Origin: Enhydrobacter sp.
Lineage (GTDB): Bacteria > Pseudomonadota > Alphaproteobacteria > Reyranellales > Reyranellaceae
Assembly: GCA_026126105.1 (NCBI GenBank)
Contig: JAHCJV010000030.1
Location: forward strand, 1-59,852
Direction: 5' to 3'
Length of the DNA stretch: 59,852 nt
The position numbers were made by a program, and so were the translations under genes. The notes beneath the pieces were generated by a model that saw only the letters and a list, made by a program, of their open reading frames with translations, searched no databases and was not told the origin of the DNA. Each line of letters opens with the position of its first letter. Position 1 is the stretch's first letter. Positions 28,387 to 35,745 of this stretch are shown one piece after another.

Positions 28387-29469
28387 CTAGCTCGACATCG
28401 CCGGCAGCACGTGTCTCGCCACCAGATCTCGATTGACCGCCGCATCCTCCGCCGAGGCGCCGCGGGTGCCGCCGCTGATGGCGACCTTGTCGAGGCCCAG
28501 CGCGGCCAGCGACTTCAGGCGCTCGATGCAGCGCTCGGGCGAGCCGACGATGGCGAAGCGGTCGACGAAGTCGTCGGCCAGGGTGCCGGCCTGGCGCGAA
28601 TCGGCGCGGGTGTGCTGCTTCATGTCGTAGTTGGTGACCAGCGTCTCGAGCTGCGCGCGGTCCTTGGCCGAGACCGGGCCGTTGGCCTTGCCGTGCATCA
28701 CCGAGAAGCGCGCGAAGGTGGTGAGGCCGCCGCGCACCAGGCCGCGCGCCTTCTCGATGTCGGTGTGGCAGCCCATGTTGATGTAGGCACCGAAGGCGAT
28801 CGCGTCGGGGTCGAGGCCGGCCGCGGCCCGCGTCTTCTTCGCCAGCTCGATGCCCCACTGCAGGCGCTCGACGTCGGCGCCCACGGTGAACATGACCCTC
28901 TCGGCATGCAGCGCCGACATCGCGATCACCTTGGGGCCGCTGGCCGCGACCTCGACGGGCACCTTGGCGTTGCCCTTCTTCACGCCCTCGGCGATCCAGC
29001 CGATACGGCTGTCGGGCGGCGCATCGTGCAGATGCAGCTCCGACATCGGCGGCGCGAACTCGTGCGGGATGTCGATCTCGCCGAACGGCACGCTGTCGCC
29101 GGCAAGGTAGGCCTGGAGCTGCACGAGGTAGCGCTCGAACTGCTTGAGCCGCGCCGGCGCGCGGCCGAGATGGGCGAGCGCGGAATCGCCGCGGCCGATG
29201 CCCAGCACCGCGCGGCCGTTGGAGATGCGATCGACCGAGGTGATCGCGGTCGCCGTCGCCGCGGCGTGCCGGGTGATCGAGTTGGTGACGCCGGTGCCGA
29301 GGCCGATGCGCCTGGTCGCCACGGCGGCGAGCGCGAGCGAGACGTAGGGATCGCCCGACAGGTTCTGTGAATCGACCACCAGCAGGCCGTCCCAGCCGGC
29401 CGCCTCGGTCTCCTGCGCGGTGCGTGCTGCGCCGCGTGCCGACGCCACCTGTGTGGTCCAAAGTTGCAT
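28387..29469 (-). CDS. LLM-class flavin/F420-dependent oxidoreductase
   Basis: A 360-residue luciferase-like monooxygenase TIM-barrel protein. The family pattern is clear: ETEAAGWDGLLVVDSQN, RRIGLGTGVTNSITRHAAATATAITSVDRISNGRAVLGIGRGDSAL, then VEVAASGPKVIAMSALHAERVMFTVGA. The flavin type and substrate cannot be told. The ATG at 29467-29469 is preceded by GGAGGAAAG. It is divergent from the MATE gene. Its 3' end borders the low-GC stretch. Confidence 0.9.
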   Translation of the reverse strand: MQLWTTQVASARGAARTAQETEAAGWDGLLVVDSQNLSGDPYVSLALAAVATRRIGLGTGVTNSITRHAAATATAITSVDRISNGRAVLGIGRGDSALAHLGRAPARLKQFERYLVQLQAYLAGDSVPFGEIDIPHEFAPPMSELHLHDAPPDSRIGWIAEGVKKGNAKVPVEVAASGPKVIAMSALHAERVMFTVGADVERLQWGIELAKKTRAAAGLDPDAIAFGAYINMGCHTDIEKARGLVRGGLTTFARFSVMHGKANGPVSAKDRAQLETLVTNYDMKQHTRADSRQAGTLADDFVDRFAIVGSPERCIERLKSLAALGLDKVAISGGTRGASAEDAAVNRDLVARHVLPAMSS

Positions 29470-29497
29470 GTCTTTCCTCCGGTCCCATATCGATACC

Positions 29498-30919
29498 GTG
29501 GCGCCTCCCAAAAACAAGCTCCTCGAGGGGCCGATCCTGCGTTCGCTGCTGACCCTGGCGGTCCCCATCGTGGCGGCGAACGTGCTGCAGTCGGGCTACC
29601 AGATCATCGATGCCTTCTGGGTCGGGCGATTGGGCGGTGCCGCCATCGCCGCCGTGTCGCTGAGCTTCCCGGTGATGTTCCTGATGTTCGCGGTCGGCGC
29701 GGGCCTGTCGATGGCCGGCTCGACCCTGATCGCGCAATACGTCGGCGCGCGGAACGAACGGATGGTGGGGCACGTCGCGGGCCAGACCATCCTGATGGTC
29801 GTCCTCGCCTCGCTGGTGCTGGGGGCGATCGGATATTTCACGGCGCCCGCGCTGCTGCGGCTGATGGGCGTGGCGCCCGACGTCTATGCCGGCGCGCTGG
29901 GCTTCATGCGCGTGTCGTTCATCGGGCTGGTGTTCAATTTCACCTTCTTCGTCTTCAACGCGATCATGCGCTCGCTCGGCCGGGCGACGCTGCCGGTCTG
30001 GATCGTGGGCGGGACGGTCCTGCTGAACTTCGGGCTAGATCCGCTGCTCATCTTCGGATGGGGTCCCGTGCCGGCCTACGGCGTGATGGGAGCGGCGATC
30101 GCCACGTTCATCACCCAGGGCATCGCCGCGATCATCGGCGTCGTCATCCTGCGGCGCGGCATGCACGGCGTCCACGTGCGGCGGGCCGACCTCATGCCCG
30201 ACCTGGGGTATGTGAAGCGCGCCTTCTTCCTGGGCTTCCCCGCCTCGATCGAGATGTCGGCGCGCGCGCTCGGGCTGATGATGATGACCTTCCTGATCAC
30301 CAGCTTCGGCACCCTGACGCTCGCCGCCTACGGCGTCGGCTCCAACGTCGTGGGCGTGGTCATCATCCCGGCGATGGGCCTTTCCATGGCGATCTCCACC
30401 CTGGTCGGGCAGAACATCGGCGCCGGCGATATCGAGCGCGCGGCGCGAATCGGCCGGCTGGGCGGGCTGCTCGGGTTCGTGAGCCTGTCGGTGCTCGGCC
30501 TGCCGGTCTTCCTCTTCCCGGCCGCGATCGTCGCCTTCTTCGTTCCGGACGACCCGGCCGTCATCGCCGCCGGCGCGGCGTATCTCCGCATCGTGGCGCC
30601 GGCCTGGGGCTTCCTCGGCCTGCAGTTCGCGCTGACCGGCGTGCTGCGCGCCTCGGGCAACATGGTGATGACCATGGTGCTGACGCTGGTGTCGCAATGG
30701 GTGCTGCAGTTTCCGCTCGCCTACGTGCTGTCCAAGCACACGACGCTTGGAGTCGAGGGCATCTGGTGGGCGTTCCCGATCTCCAACGTGGTCATCGCGC
30801 TGATCACGATCGGCGTCTATGCCAGGGGCGACTGGAAGAAGAAGCGCCTGCTCGACGAGGAGGAAGTCCTCACGGGCAAGGTCACCGACGAGATCCTGAC
30901 CCGCGAGGTGCCGCGGTAG
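29498..30919 (+). CDS. MATE family efflux transporter
   Basis: About 473 residues with twelve hydrophobic segments in two homologous halves. The typical start is KLLEGPILRSLLTLAVPIVAANVLQ, and the second half opens KRAFFLGFPASIEMSARALG. MATE proteins export cationic drugs or metabolites using Na+ or H+. I choose the GTG at 29498 because the in-frame ATG at 29468 lies exactly opposite the start codon of the divergent LLM gene; that ATG remains possible. The substrate is unknown. Confidence 0.88.
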   Translation: MAPPKNKLLEGPILRSLLTLAVPIVAANVLQSGYQIIDAFWVGRLGGAAIAAVSLSFPVMFLMFAVGAGLSMAGSTLIAQYVGARNERMVGHVAGQTILMVVLASLVLGAIGYFTAPALLRLMGVAPDVYAGALGFMRVSFIGLVFNFTFFVFNAIMRSLGRATLPVWIVGGTVLLNFGLDPLLIFGWGPVPAYGVMGAAIATFITQGIAAIIGVVILRRGMHGVHVRRADLMPDLGYVKRAFFLGFPASIEMSARALGLMMMTFLITSFGTLTLAAYGVGSNVVGVVIIPAMGLSMAISTLVGQNIGAGDIERAARIGRLGGLLGFVSLSVLGLPVFLFPAAIVAFFVPDDPAVIAAGAAYLRIVAPAWGFLGLQFALTGVLRASGNMVMTMVLTLVSQWVLQFPLAYVLSKHTTLGVEGIWWAFPISNVVIALITIGVYARGDWKKKRLLDEEEVLTGKVTDEILTREVPR

Positions 30920-30961
30920 TCTCCTCCTCCGCCATCGCCTGCAAGACGCCGGCGGACGCGC

Positions 30962-30967
30962 TATGAT
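30962..30967 (+). promoter_or_regulatory. Likely -10 element of MNT copy 1 (leaderless mRNA)
   Basis: TATGAT lies 7 nt before the ATG at 30975. The second module has TATATT at the same distance, within otherwise similar upstream sequence (GCCTGCAA...GCG). This spacing puts the transcription start at or next to the start codon. No Shine-Dalgarno sequence is present in either. Confidence 0.5.
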
Positions 30968-30974
30968 GTCTGCC

Positions 30975-31289
30975 ATGGCTGGTCCCGATCTGACCCTGAT
31001 CCGCCAGTTCAAGCGCCGCGCGGAAGAGGCTCTGCCGGGCCGCATCGTGCGCGTGATGCTCTATGGCTCACGCGCACGCGGCGATGCGCGCGACGATTCT
31101 GACTGGGATGTGGCGGTCTTCGTCGATGGCAACCCGACAACCGCCGACAGAAACGCCCTTTCGGACATCGGTTTCGATCTGATGATGGAATCGGGACAAT
31201 ATCTTCAAACGATCGCCATCGACGCGGCACGGAGCCCCGAGGAATCCTATTTTCTGCACAACGTTCTCAAAGATGGATTGGCGGCATGA
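30975..31289 (+). CDS. MNT-type minimal nucleotidyltransferase (antitoxin-like), copy 1
   Basis: 104 residues with LYGSRARGDARDDSDWDVAVF near residue 30, the GSx10DxD motif of minimal nucleotidyltransferases. In MNT/HEPN toxin-antitoxin systems such proteins neutralise the HEPN RNase, in studied cases by adding AMPs to it. The ATG at 30975 corresponds to the start of copy 2. The stop overlaps the ATG of a broken HEPN gene (ATGA at 31286-31289), which is the normal operon arrangement. The enzyme looks intact although its partner is not. Confidence 0.85.
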   Translation: MAGPDLTLIRQFKRRAEEALPGRIVRVMLYGSRARGDARDDSDWDVAVFVDGNPTTADRNALSDIGFDLMMESGQYLQTIAIDAARSPEESYFLHNVLKDGLAA

Positions 31290-31527
31290 CGCCGCGTGCC
31301 GCGAGCAGGCTGGCGAAGGCGCATGTTCGGCAAAGTTGTCATCCCGAGCGCAGCGAGGGATCCATGGCGGTGCAGCCATAGATCCCTCGCTGCGCTCGGG
31401 ATGACATGTTTCTCAGTGCAGGCGCAGTCTGCTGAGGTCGGATTCGAAGCGTTTATTGCGCGACAGTCGCTAAGCAGAGGGCATAACAGCCATCCAGCTC
31501 ATCGCCTATTGCCGCTCCCTGCTTTGA
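31286..31527 (+). pseudogene. Broken HEPN-domain gene, copy 1
   Basis: It begins ATG at 31286, overlapping the MNT stop, and encodes MTPRAASRLAKAHVRQ before running into a REP-like palindrome (31337-31406) and a stop. At 31489-31527, in another frame, the sequence encodes AIQLIAYCRSLL and a stop, matching the tail AIAFVAYCRSLL of HEPN copy 2. Start and end of a HEPN gene are therefore present, with the middle replaced or deleted around the repeat. Confidence 0.7.
31337..31406. repeat. REP-like palindrome with perfect 26-bp arms
   Basis: Arms 31337-31362 and 31381-31406 are exact reverse complements and contain CATCCCGAGCGCAGCGAGGG. An 18-bp loop separates them. It belongs to the same family as 10166-10231. 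It sits inside the remains of HEPN copy 1. Confidence 0.85.
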
Positions 31528-31581
31528 CAAGCTCCATCGACAGCAGTCGAGCGCCAGCCTGCAAAGCGGCTGCAGATGCGT

Positions 31582-31587
31582 TATATT
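31582..31587 (+). promoter_or_regulatory. Likely -10 element of MNT copy 2 (leaderless mRNA)
   Basis: TATATT, 7 nt before the ATG at 31595, equivalent in position to TATGAT of copy 1. Conservation of this hexamer and spacing between duplicated modules supports its being a real promoter. Confidence 0.5.
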
Positions 31588-31594
31588 GACGACC

Positions 31595-31909
31595 ATGCAT
31601 TCTCCCGATCTCGCCCTGGTCCGCGAGTTCAAGCGGCGCGCCGAGCAGGCGCTGCCCGGGCGGATCGTGCGCGTGATGCTGTACGGCTCGAGGGCACGCG
31701 GCGATGCGCGTGACGATTCCGATTGGGATGTGGCGATTTTCCTTCGAGGCGCCCCCACCCGCGAGGATCGGAAAATCCTGTCGGACATCGGCTTCGATCT
31801 GATGATGGAATACGGTCAACATGTACAGACCATGGCAATAGACTCGGCACGGTCCGTCGAACACTCGTCCTTCCTGAAAAACGTCTATGAGGATGGCGTG
31901 GCCGCGTGA
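31595..31909 (+). CDS. MNT-type minimal nucleotidyltransferase (antitoxin-like), copy 2
   Basis: 104 residues, the same length as copy 1 and very similar throughout: EFKRRAEQALPGRIVRVMLY, then the identical catalytic motif GSRARGDARDDSDWD and DIGFDLMMEYGQHVQTMAID. The stop overlaps the GTG start of the following HEPN remnant (GTGA at 31906-31909). Differences from copy 1 cluster in the region after the motif (LRGAPTREDRKIL versus VDGNPTTADRNAL), suggesting divergence for different partners. All catalytic residues are kept. Confidence 0.85.
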   Translation: MHSPDLALVREFKRRAEQALPGRIVRVMLYGSRARGDARDDSDWDVAIFLRGAPTREDRKILSDIGFDLMMEYGQHVQTMAIDSARSVEHSSFLKNVYEDGVAA

Positions 31910-32152
31910 CTCCCGAGGCAGAAGAGCGTCTGACCAAGGCAGAACGCTTCCTGTCGCAGACGATGAGCCTGTCCCCTGAAGCCGTACCTGAAGGGCGAGA
32001 CCGCCCGATCTCTCGGCCGGGCGTTCAATCACGCGGAAGACGTTCGGCTCATGTCCGACTATGCTTACGATGTCGCTCCCGACGCAATCGATGCATCCGA
32101 AGCCCGCGACGCAGCCATCGCGTTCGTCGCCTATTGCCGCTCGCTGCTTTGA
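31906..32152 (+). pseudogene. Broken HEPN-domain gene, copy 2
   Basis: A GTG at 31906 overlaps the MNT stop and encodes MTPEAEERLTKAERFLSQTM, a typical start of MNT-linked HEPN proteins. After about 25 residues the frame changes. The frame that ends at 32150-32152 encodes YLKGETARSLGRAFNHAEDV and ends AIAFVAYCRSLL, the usual C-terminal helices. The 247-bp length is not a multiple of three, and about 50-60 residues of the middle are missing by comparison with the family. The toxin should therefore be dead. Confidence 0.75.
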
Positions 32153-32170
32153 TGTAAAAGCCCTTAACAT
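32152..32170. promoter_or_regulatory. Putative TetR operator overlapping the tetR start
   Basis: ATGTAAAAGCCCTTAACAT is a 19-bp imperfect palindrome (7 of 9 positions symmetrical) covering the first two bases of the start codon at 32169. It matches ATGTAAATGTCGTTAACAT at 32847-32865 before the DUF2852 gene at 15 of 19 positions. Binding here would give autorepression. Confidence 0.55.
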
Positions 32171-32804
32171 GAGTTGGAAAAAGCGCGCCCGCGACGGCGC
32201 GTATCATCACGGCAATCTGCGCGAGGCGCTGATCCAGGCGGCGCGCGAGCTGATCAAGGAGAAGGGGCCGGCGGGCTTCACCTTCGCCGATGCCGCGCGG
32301 TCGGCCGGCGTCTCGCCCGCGGCGCCCTATCGCCACTTCCGCGACCGCGAGGCGCTGCTCGCGGACGTGGCGCGCGAGGGCTTCGTGCGCTTCGAGGCGA
32401 TGCTCACGACCGGCTGGGCGAACGGCAAGCCGGACGCGCTCACCGCCTTCAACAATGTCGGCCGGGCCTATCTCGCCTTCGCGCGGGCCGAGCCCGCTTA
32501 TTATGCCGCGATGTTCGAATCGGGCCTGCCGCCCGACGTCAACCCGGAGTTGCGGGCCGCCGGCGACCGCGCGTTCGCCGTGCTGCGCACCGCCGCCGAC
32601 GGCCTGGTCGCCATGCTGCCGGCCGGCAAGCGGCCGCCGGCCTTGATGATGAGCCTGCACGTCTGGTCGCTGGCGCATGGGATTGCCTCCCTGTTCGGGC
32701 GCGGCGACGCCGGCCGCCGCAGCCTGCCGATGTCGGCCGAGGAGCTGCTGGAGTCGGCGATGCTCGTCTACCTGCAAGGACTGGGATTTCCGGCGAGAGC
32801 CTAA
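32169..32804 (+). CDS. TetR/AcrR family transcriptional regulator
   Basis: 211 residues. The N-terminal helix-turn-helix FTFADAARSAGVSPAAPYRHFRDREALLADVA lies near residues 36-67, and the C-terminal half is a ligand-binding helical domain (TetR_C type, AYYAAMFESGLPP..., MSLHVWSLAHGIASLF). The ATG at 32169 is chosen because the DNA-binding part follows directly and an operator-like site overlaps it. The gene just downstream, preceded by matching palindromes, is the most likely target. No inducer can be inferred. Confidence 0.9.
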   Translation: MSWKKRARDGAYHHGNLREALIQAARELIKEKGPAGFTFADAARSAGVSPAAPYRHFRDREALLADVAREGFVRFEAMLTTGWANGKPDALTAFNNVGRAYLAFARAEPAYYAAMFESGLPPDVNPELRAAGDRAFAVLRTAADGLVAMLPAGKRPPALMMSLHVWSLAHGIASLFGRGDAGRRSLPMSAEELLESAMLVYLQGLGFPARA

Positions 32805-32846
32805 AAATGTTTGGGGCGGGCTTGACTCCGCCCGGCACGATACCCA

Positions 32847-32880
32847 ATGTAAATGTCGTTAACATTTACATCGTTAACAT
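32847..32880. promoter_or_regulatory. Putative TetR operators upstream of the DUF2852 gene
   Basis: ATGTAAATG (32847-32855) and CATTTACAT (32863-32871) are exact inverted repeats. CGTTAACAT occurs twice (32857-32865 and 32872-32880). The half-sites match those over the tetR start. The site ends 18 bp before the GTG of the next gene, so binding would block its transcription or initiation. Confidence 0.6.
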
Positions 32881-32898
32881 CTCAAGAAGGAGGCCTCC

Positions 32899-33324
32899 GT
32901 GAATTACGGCCTGATGATGGAAAAACTGGACGACATCCCCAAGGCCGCGTGGATCGCCCTTGTGGTGCTGGGTTTCATCGTGTTCTGGCCCGTGGGCCTC
33001 GCTCTTCTGATCTACCTGAAATGGAGTGGACGCATGTCTTGGTGGAAGAATGGCTCTTGCGGCCGCTCGCAGCAGGCCGGCGGCCGCGACGAGTACCGCA
33101 GCTGGCGCGGCCGCAGCCGTCCCTGGGGTAGCAACTCCAGCGGCAACGTCGCCTTCGACGAGTATCGCGAGGAGACGCTGCGCAAGCTCGACGAGGAGCA
33201 GCGCGAGTTCCGCGACTACCTCGACCGGCTGCGCTCGGCCAAGGACCGCGCCGAGTTCGACCAGTTCATGAACGAGCGCCGCGGCCGCCCGCCGGCGACC
33301 GAGAATTCCCCGACTTCTGCGTAA
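32899..33324 (+). CDS. DUF2852 family membrane protein
   Basis: 141 residues. An N-terminal transmembrane helix (AAWIALVVLGFIVFWPVGLALLIYLKW) carries the DUF2852 hallmark GFIVFWPVGLA. A Gly/Ser/Arg-rich linker and a charged helical tail (DEYREETLRKLDEEQREFRDYLDRLRSAKDRAEFDQFMNER) follow. The GTG start has AAGGAGG about 7 nt upstream. The family is common in Rhizobiales and its function is unknown. It is probably controlled by the upstream TetR protein, and its transcript ends at the terminator after it. Confidence 0.85.
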   Translation: MNYGLMMEKLDDIPKAAWIALVVLGFIVFWPVGLALLIYLKWSGRMSWWKNGSCGRSQQAGGRDEYRSWRGRSRPWGSNSSGNVAFDEYREETLRKLDEEQREFRDYLDRLRSAKDRAEFDQFMNERRGRPPATENSPTSA

Positions 33325-33350
33325 GAATCCGGGGCATTTACCTGAGAAAG

Positions 33351-33389
33351 CCGCCCGCGATGGTCGCCATCGCGGGCGGTTTTGCGTTT
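33351..33389 (+). terminator. Strong intrinsic terminator
   Basis: CCGCCCGCGATGG (33351-33363), loop TCG, and the exact complement (33367-33379), followed by TTTTGCGTTT. A 13-bp perfect GC-rich stem plus T-run ends the DUF2852 transcript. Confidence 0.9.
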
Positions 33390-33471
33390 GAATGCGGGCA
33401 TTATCCACGAGAAACCGGGGCGCCTGCGCTGCCGGCTTGCACCGCGACGGCCGGTGCGCGAGCTTGGCGCC

Positions 33472-34698
33472 ATGACGACCGATATCGAGTCCGAGCTCGC
33501 CCGGGTGCGCGAGCATCTGCTCAACTGGCTGCTCGACTACGCCCTGCCGATCTGGTGGGAGGTCGGCGCCGACCGCACCGTCGGCGGCTTCCACGAGGCG
33601 ATCGATCTCGCGGGGAAACCGGTGCTGGGCGAGCGCCGCGCCCGCGTCCAGGCGCGGCAGATCTTCACCTACGCGGTCGCCGGCGAGCTGGGCTGGAGCG
33701 GGCCGTGGCGCGAGGCCGTCAGGCACGGACTCGACTTCTACATCGGCCGCTATCGCCGGCCGGACGGCCTGTTCGTCAACGCCTTGCTGAGGGACGGCAC
33801 GCCCTCGCCAGCCGCGCCGCATGTCTACGAGCAGGCCTTCGCGATGCTTGCCATGGCGACCGCCGACCCCGTTGCGCTGGCCCCGACCGCCCTCTCGGTG
33901 CTCGAACGACTGCATGCCGAGCGCCGCGGTCCGGCAGGCGGCTACACCGGATTTGCCGACGACCGCCTCTTCCAAACCGATCCGCACATGCACCTGCTGG
34001 AAGCGGCTCTCGCCTGGGAAAAGCTGTCGTCCGACGCCCGCTGGAGCGCGCTGGCCGACGAGGTCGCCGAGCTCTGCCTCACGCGCTTCCTGACCCGCGG
34101 CGGACTGCTGCTCGAAAACTTCGACGCAAGCTGGAAGCCCGCCGCCGGGCTGCAGGGACGCCTTGTGTGGCCAGGCCATCTGTTTGAATGGGCCGGATTG
34201 CTCGAGCGTTGGGCCCTTCATCGGGGCCGCGAGGACGCGCGCAAGGTCGCGCGGCGGCTCTATCGCTACGGCGCCGATCATGGCGTCGATCCCAAGCGCG
34301 GCGTCGTGATCTTCGAGCTGCTCGATGACCTGACCTTGAACGACCCCAAGGCACGGCTTTGGTCGCAGACCGAATGGCTGAAGGCGGCGCTCATCCTCGC
34401 GCGCTCCGCGTCCGGCGGGGAACGGCAGCGCTATCTGGCCGACGCGATCGCCGCGGGAAGGGCCCTGATGCTCTATTGCGACACGCCGATCCGCGGGCTC
34501 TGGCGCGACAAGCTCCTGGGTGATGGCAGCTGGGTTGACGAGCCCGCGCCCGCAAGCTCGTTCTATCACATCATCGATGCCTTGCGCGTCTTGGCCGTCT
34601 GGCCAGCCGATCCGATGCGCGACGAGGCGGCCGAGAGCCTCAGTCCAGCGACGTTACGTCGTGAAACCCAGCGCAAGACGGGGAAGCCATCGGCATGA
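33472..34698 (+). CDS. AGE family epimerase/isomerase
   Basis: A 408-residue alpha/alpha-barrel protein of the N-acylglucosamine 2-epimerase superfamily, which includes mannose isomerases and cellobiose epimerases. Conserved elements are WWEVGADRTVGGFHEAID near residue 24, RVQARQIFTYAVAGELGW, DPHMHLLEAALAW near 171, and WPGHLFEWAGLL near 233, the last two carrying the barrel histidines. The ATG at 33472 starts the homologous region; upstream in-frame codons overlap the terminator. The exact sugar substrate is unknown. It faces the Bug-protein operon at its 3' end. Confidence 0.88.
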   Translation: MTTDIESELARVREHLLNWLLDYALPIWWEVGADRTVGGFHEAIDLAGKPVLGERRARVQARQIFTYAVAGELGWSGPWREAVRHGLDFYIGRYRRPDGLFVNALLRDGTPSPAAPHVYEQAFAMLAMATADPVALAPTALSVLERLHAERRGPAGGYTGFADDRLFQTDPHMHLLEAALAWEKLSSDARWSALADEVAELCLTRFLTRGGLLLENFDASWKPAAGLQGRLVWPGHLFEWAGLLERWALHRGREDARKVARRLYRYGADHGVDPKRGVVIFELLDDLTLNDPKARLWSQTEWLKAALILARSASGGERQRYLADAIAAGRALMLYCDTPIRGLWRDKLLGDGSWVDEPAPASSFYHIIDALRVLAVWPADPMRDEAAESLSPATLRRETQRKTGKPSA

Positions 34699-34723
34699 GA
34701 TTCCCGCCTTCGAGTGCCTGCGG

Positions 34724-35713
34724 CTATTGCGGCTCCAGGTTGAGGCCCTTCACCAACTCGATCCAGATGGGGCCTTCCTCGGCAAGGTACTTCTCGAAGT
34801 AGACGTGGTCCTGCGCTGCCATGTCGATGCCGAAAGTGACCAGGATCTTCTGGATCCGCTCCGACTTGCCGAGCTCGACCATCATGTCCGAGAGCTTGAG
34901 CACGATCTCCTTCGGCATCGCCGCCGGTCCCACCAGCCCGATGCAGCCGCGTACCTGGAATGCCACGTCGGTGACGCCTTGCTCGAAGAAGGTCGGCACG
35001 TCGGGCAGCTTCTTCATGCGGACCTTGGTGGGTACCGCAATTGCCCGACCGCTGCCGGTCTGCAGCACGCTGGACGCTGCGGCGTAGCTGCCGCTGCCGC
35101 CCTGGATCGCGCCTGATCCGACATCCACCCACATCGGGCCCTCACCGCGGTAGTGAACTGCCTCCATGTTGAGCCCGAAATGGCGATTCAACGCGGCGAC
35201 CGCAACGTGGCTGTAGGAACCCGCTCCGTAAGTGCCGAGCGACACCTTGCCGTTGCGCGCATATTGCGCGAAGTCGTTCAGGTTGGACGCCGGCACGCTC
35301 TTGTGCAGGATGGTCGGCAAGTGCCCGGCATCCATCCACGAGATCGGCACGAAGTCCTTGTCGGGGTCGTAGGGCAACTTCTTGAACAGCACCTTGTTCA
35401 TGATCAGCGTCGTGGAGATGGTCCACATCAGCGTGTGGCCGTCGGCCGGTGCCGACTTTACCTGCTCGGCCGCGATCGCGCCCGAAGCCCCGGTCTTGTT
35501 TTCGACCACCACCGGCTGGCCAGTCTTCTGAGCAATGCCCTCGCCATAAGCGCGCGCAAAGATGTCGGTCAGCCCGCCCACAGGGAAACCGCAAACGATC
35601 TTGATCGGCTTGCTCGGCCAGGACTGGGCGATAGATGGTGCCGGCAAGGACGCGGCCGCGGCCGATGCCATTCCAAGGCGCAGTATGGCGCGCCGCGATG
35701 GGCGAACGATCAT
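34724..35713 (-). CDS. Bug/TctC-type periplasmic solute-binding protein (first copy)
   Basis: A 329-residue tripartite-tricarboxylate-type receptor. A twin-arginine-like N-terminus (MIVRPSRRAILRLGMASAAAASLPAPSIAQ) suggests Tat or Sec export. The family start WPSKPIKIVCGFPVGGLTDIFARAYGE and VVVENKTGASGAIAAEQV are clear. Members bind carboxylates. No TctA/TctB permease is nearby. It is the last gene of a minus-strand unit (CoA-transferase, second Bug protein, this one), 32 bp after its paralogue, with which it shares much sequence. Confidence 0.9.
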   Translation of the reverse strand: MIVRPSRRAILRLGMASAAAASLPAPSIAQSWPSKPIKIVCGFPVGGLTDIFARAYGEGIAQKTGQPVVVENKTGASGAIAAEQVKSAPADGHTLMWTISTTLIMNKVLFKKLPYDPDKDFVPISWMDAGHLPTILHKSVPASNLNDFAQYARNGKVSLGTYGAGSYSHVAVAALNRHFGLNMEAVHYRGEGPMWVDVGSGAIQGGSGSYAAASSVLQTGSGRAIAVPTKVRMKKLPDVPTFFEQGVTDVAFQVRGCIGLVGPAAMPKEIVLKLSDMMVELGKSERIQKILVTFGIDMAAQDHVYFEKYLAEEGPIWIELVKGLNLEPQ

Positions 35714-35745
35714 TGTCTTTCTCCCTTGCCTATCTTTCGTTCCCG

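Noticed and set aside
31309..31378. Peptide reading HVRQSCHPERSEGSMAVQP as a real protein segment
   Set aside because: CHPERSEGS is simply the translation of the REP-like palindrome in one frame; such peptides recur wherever this repeat is translated.
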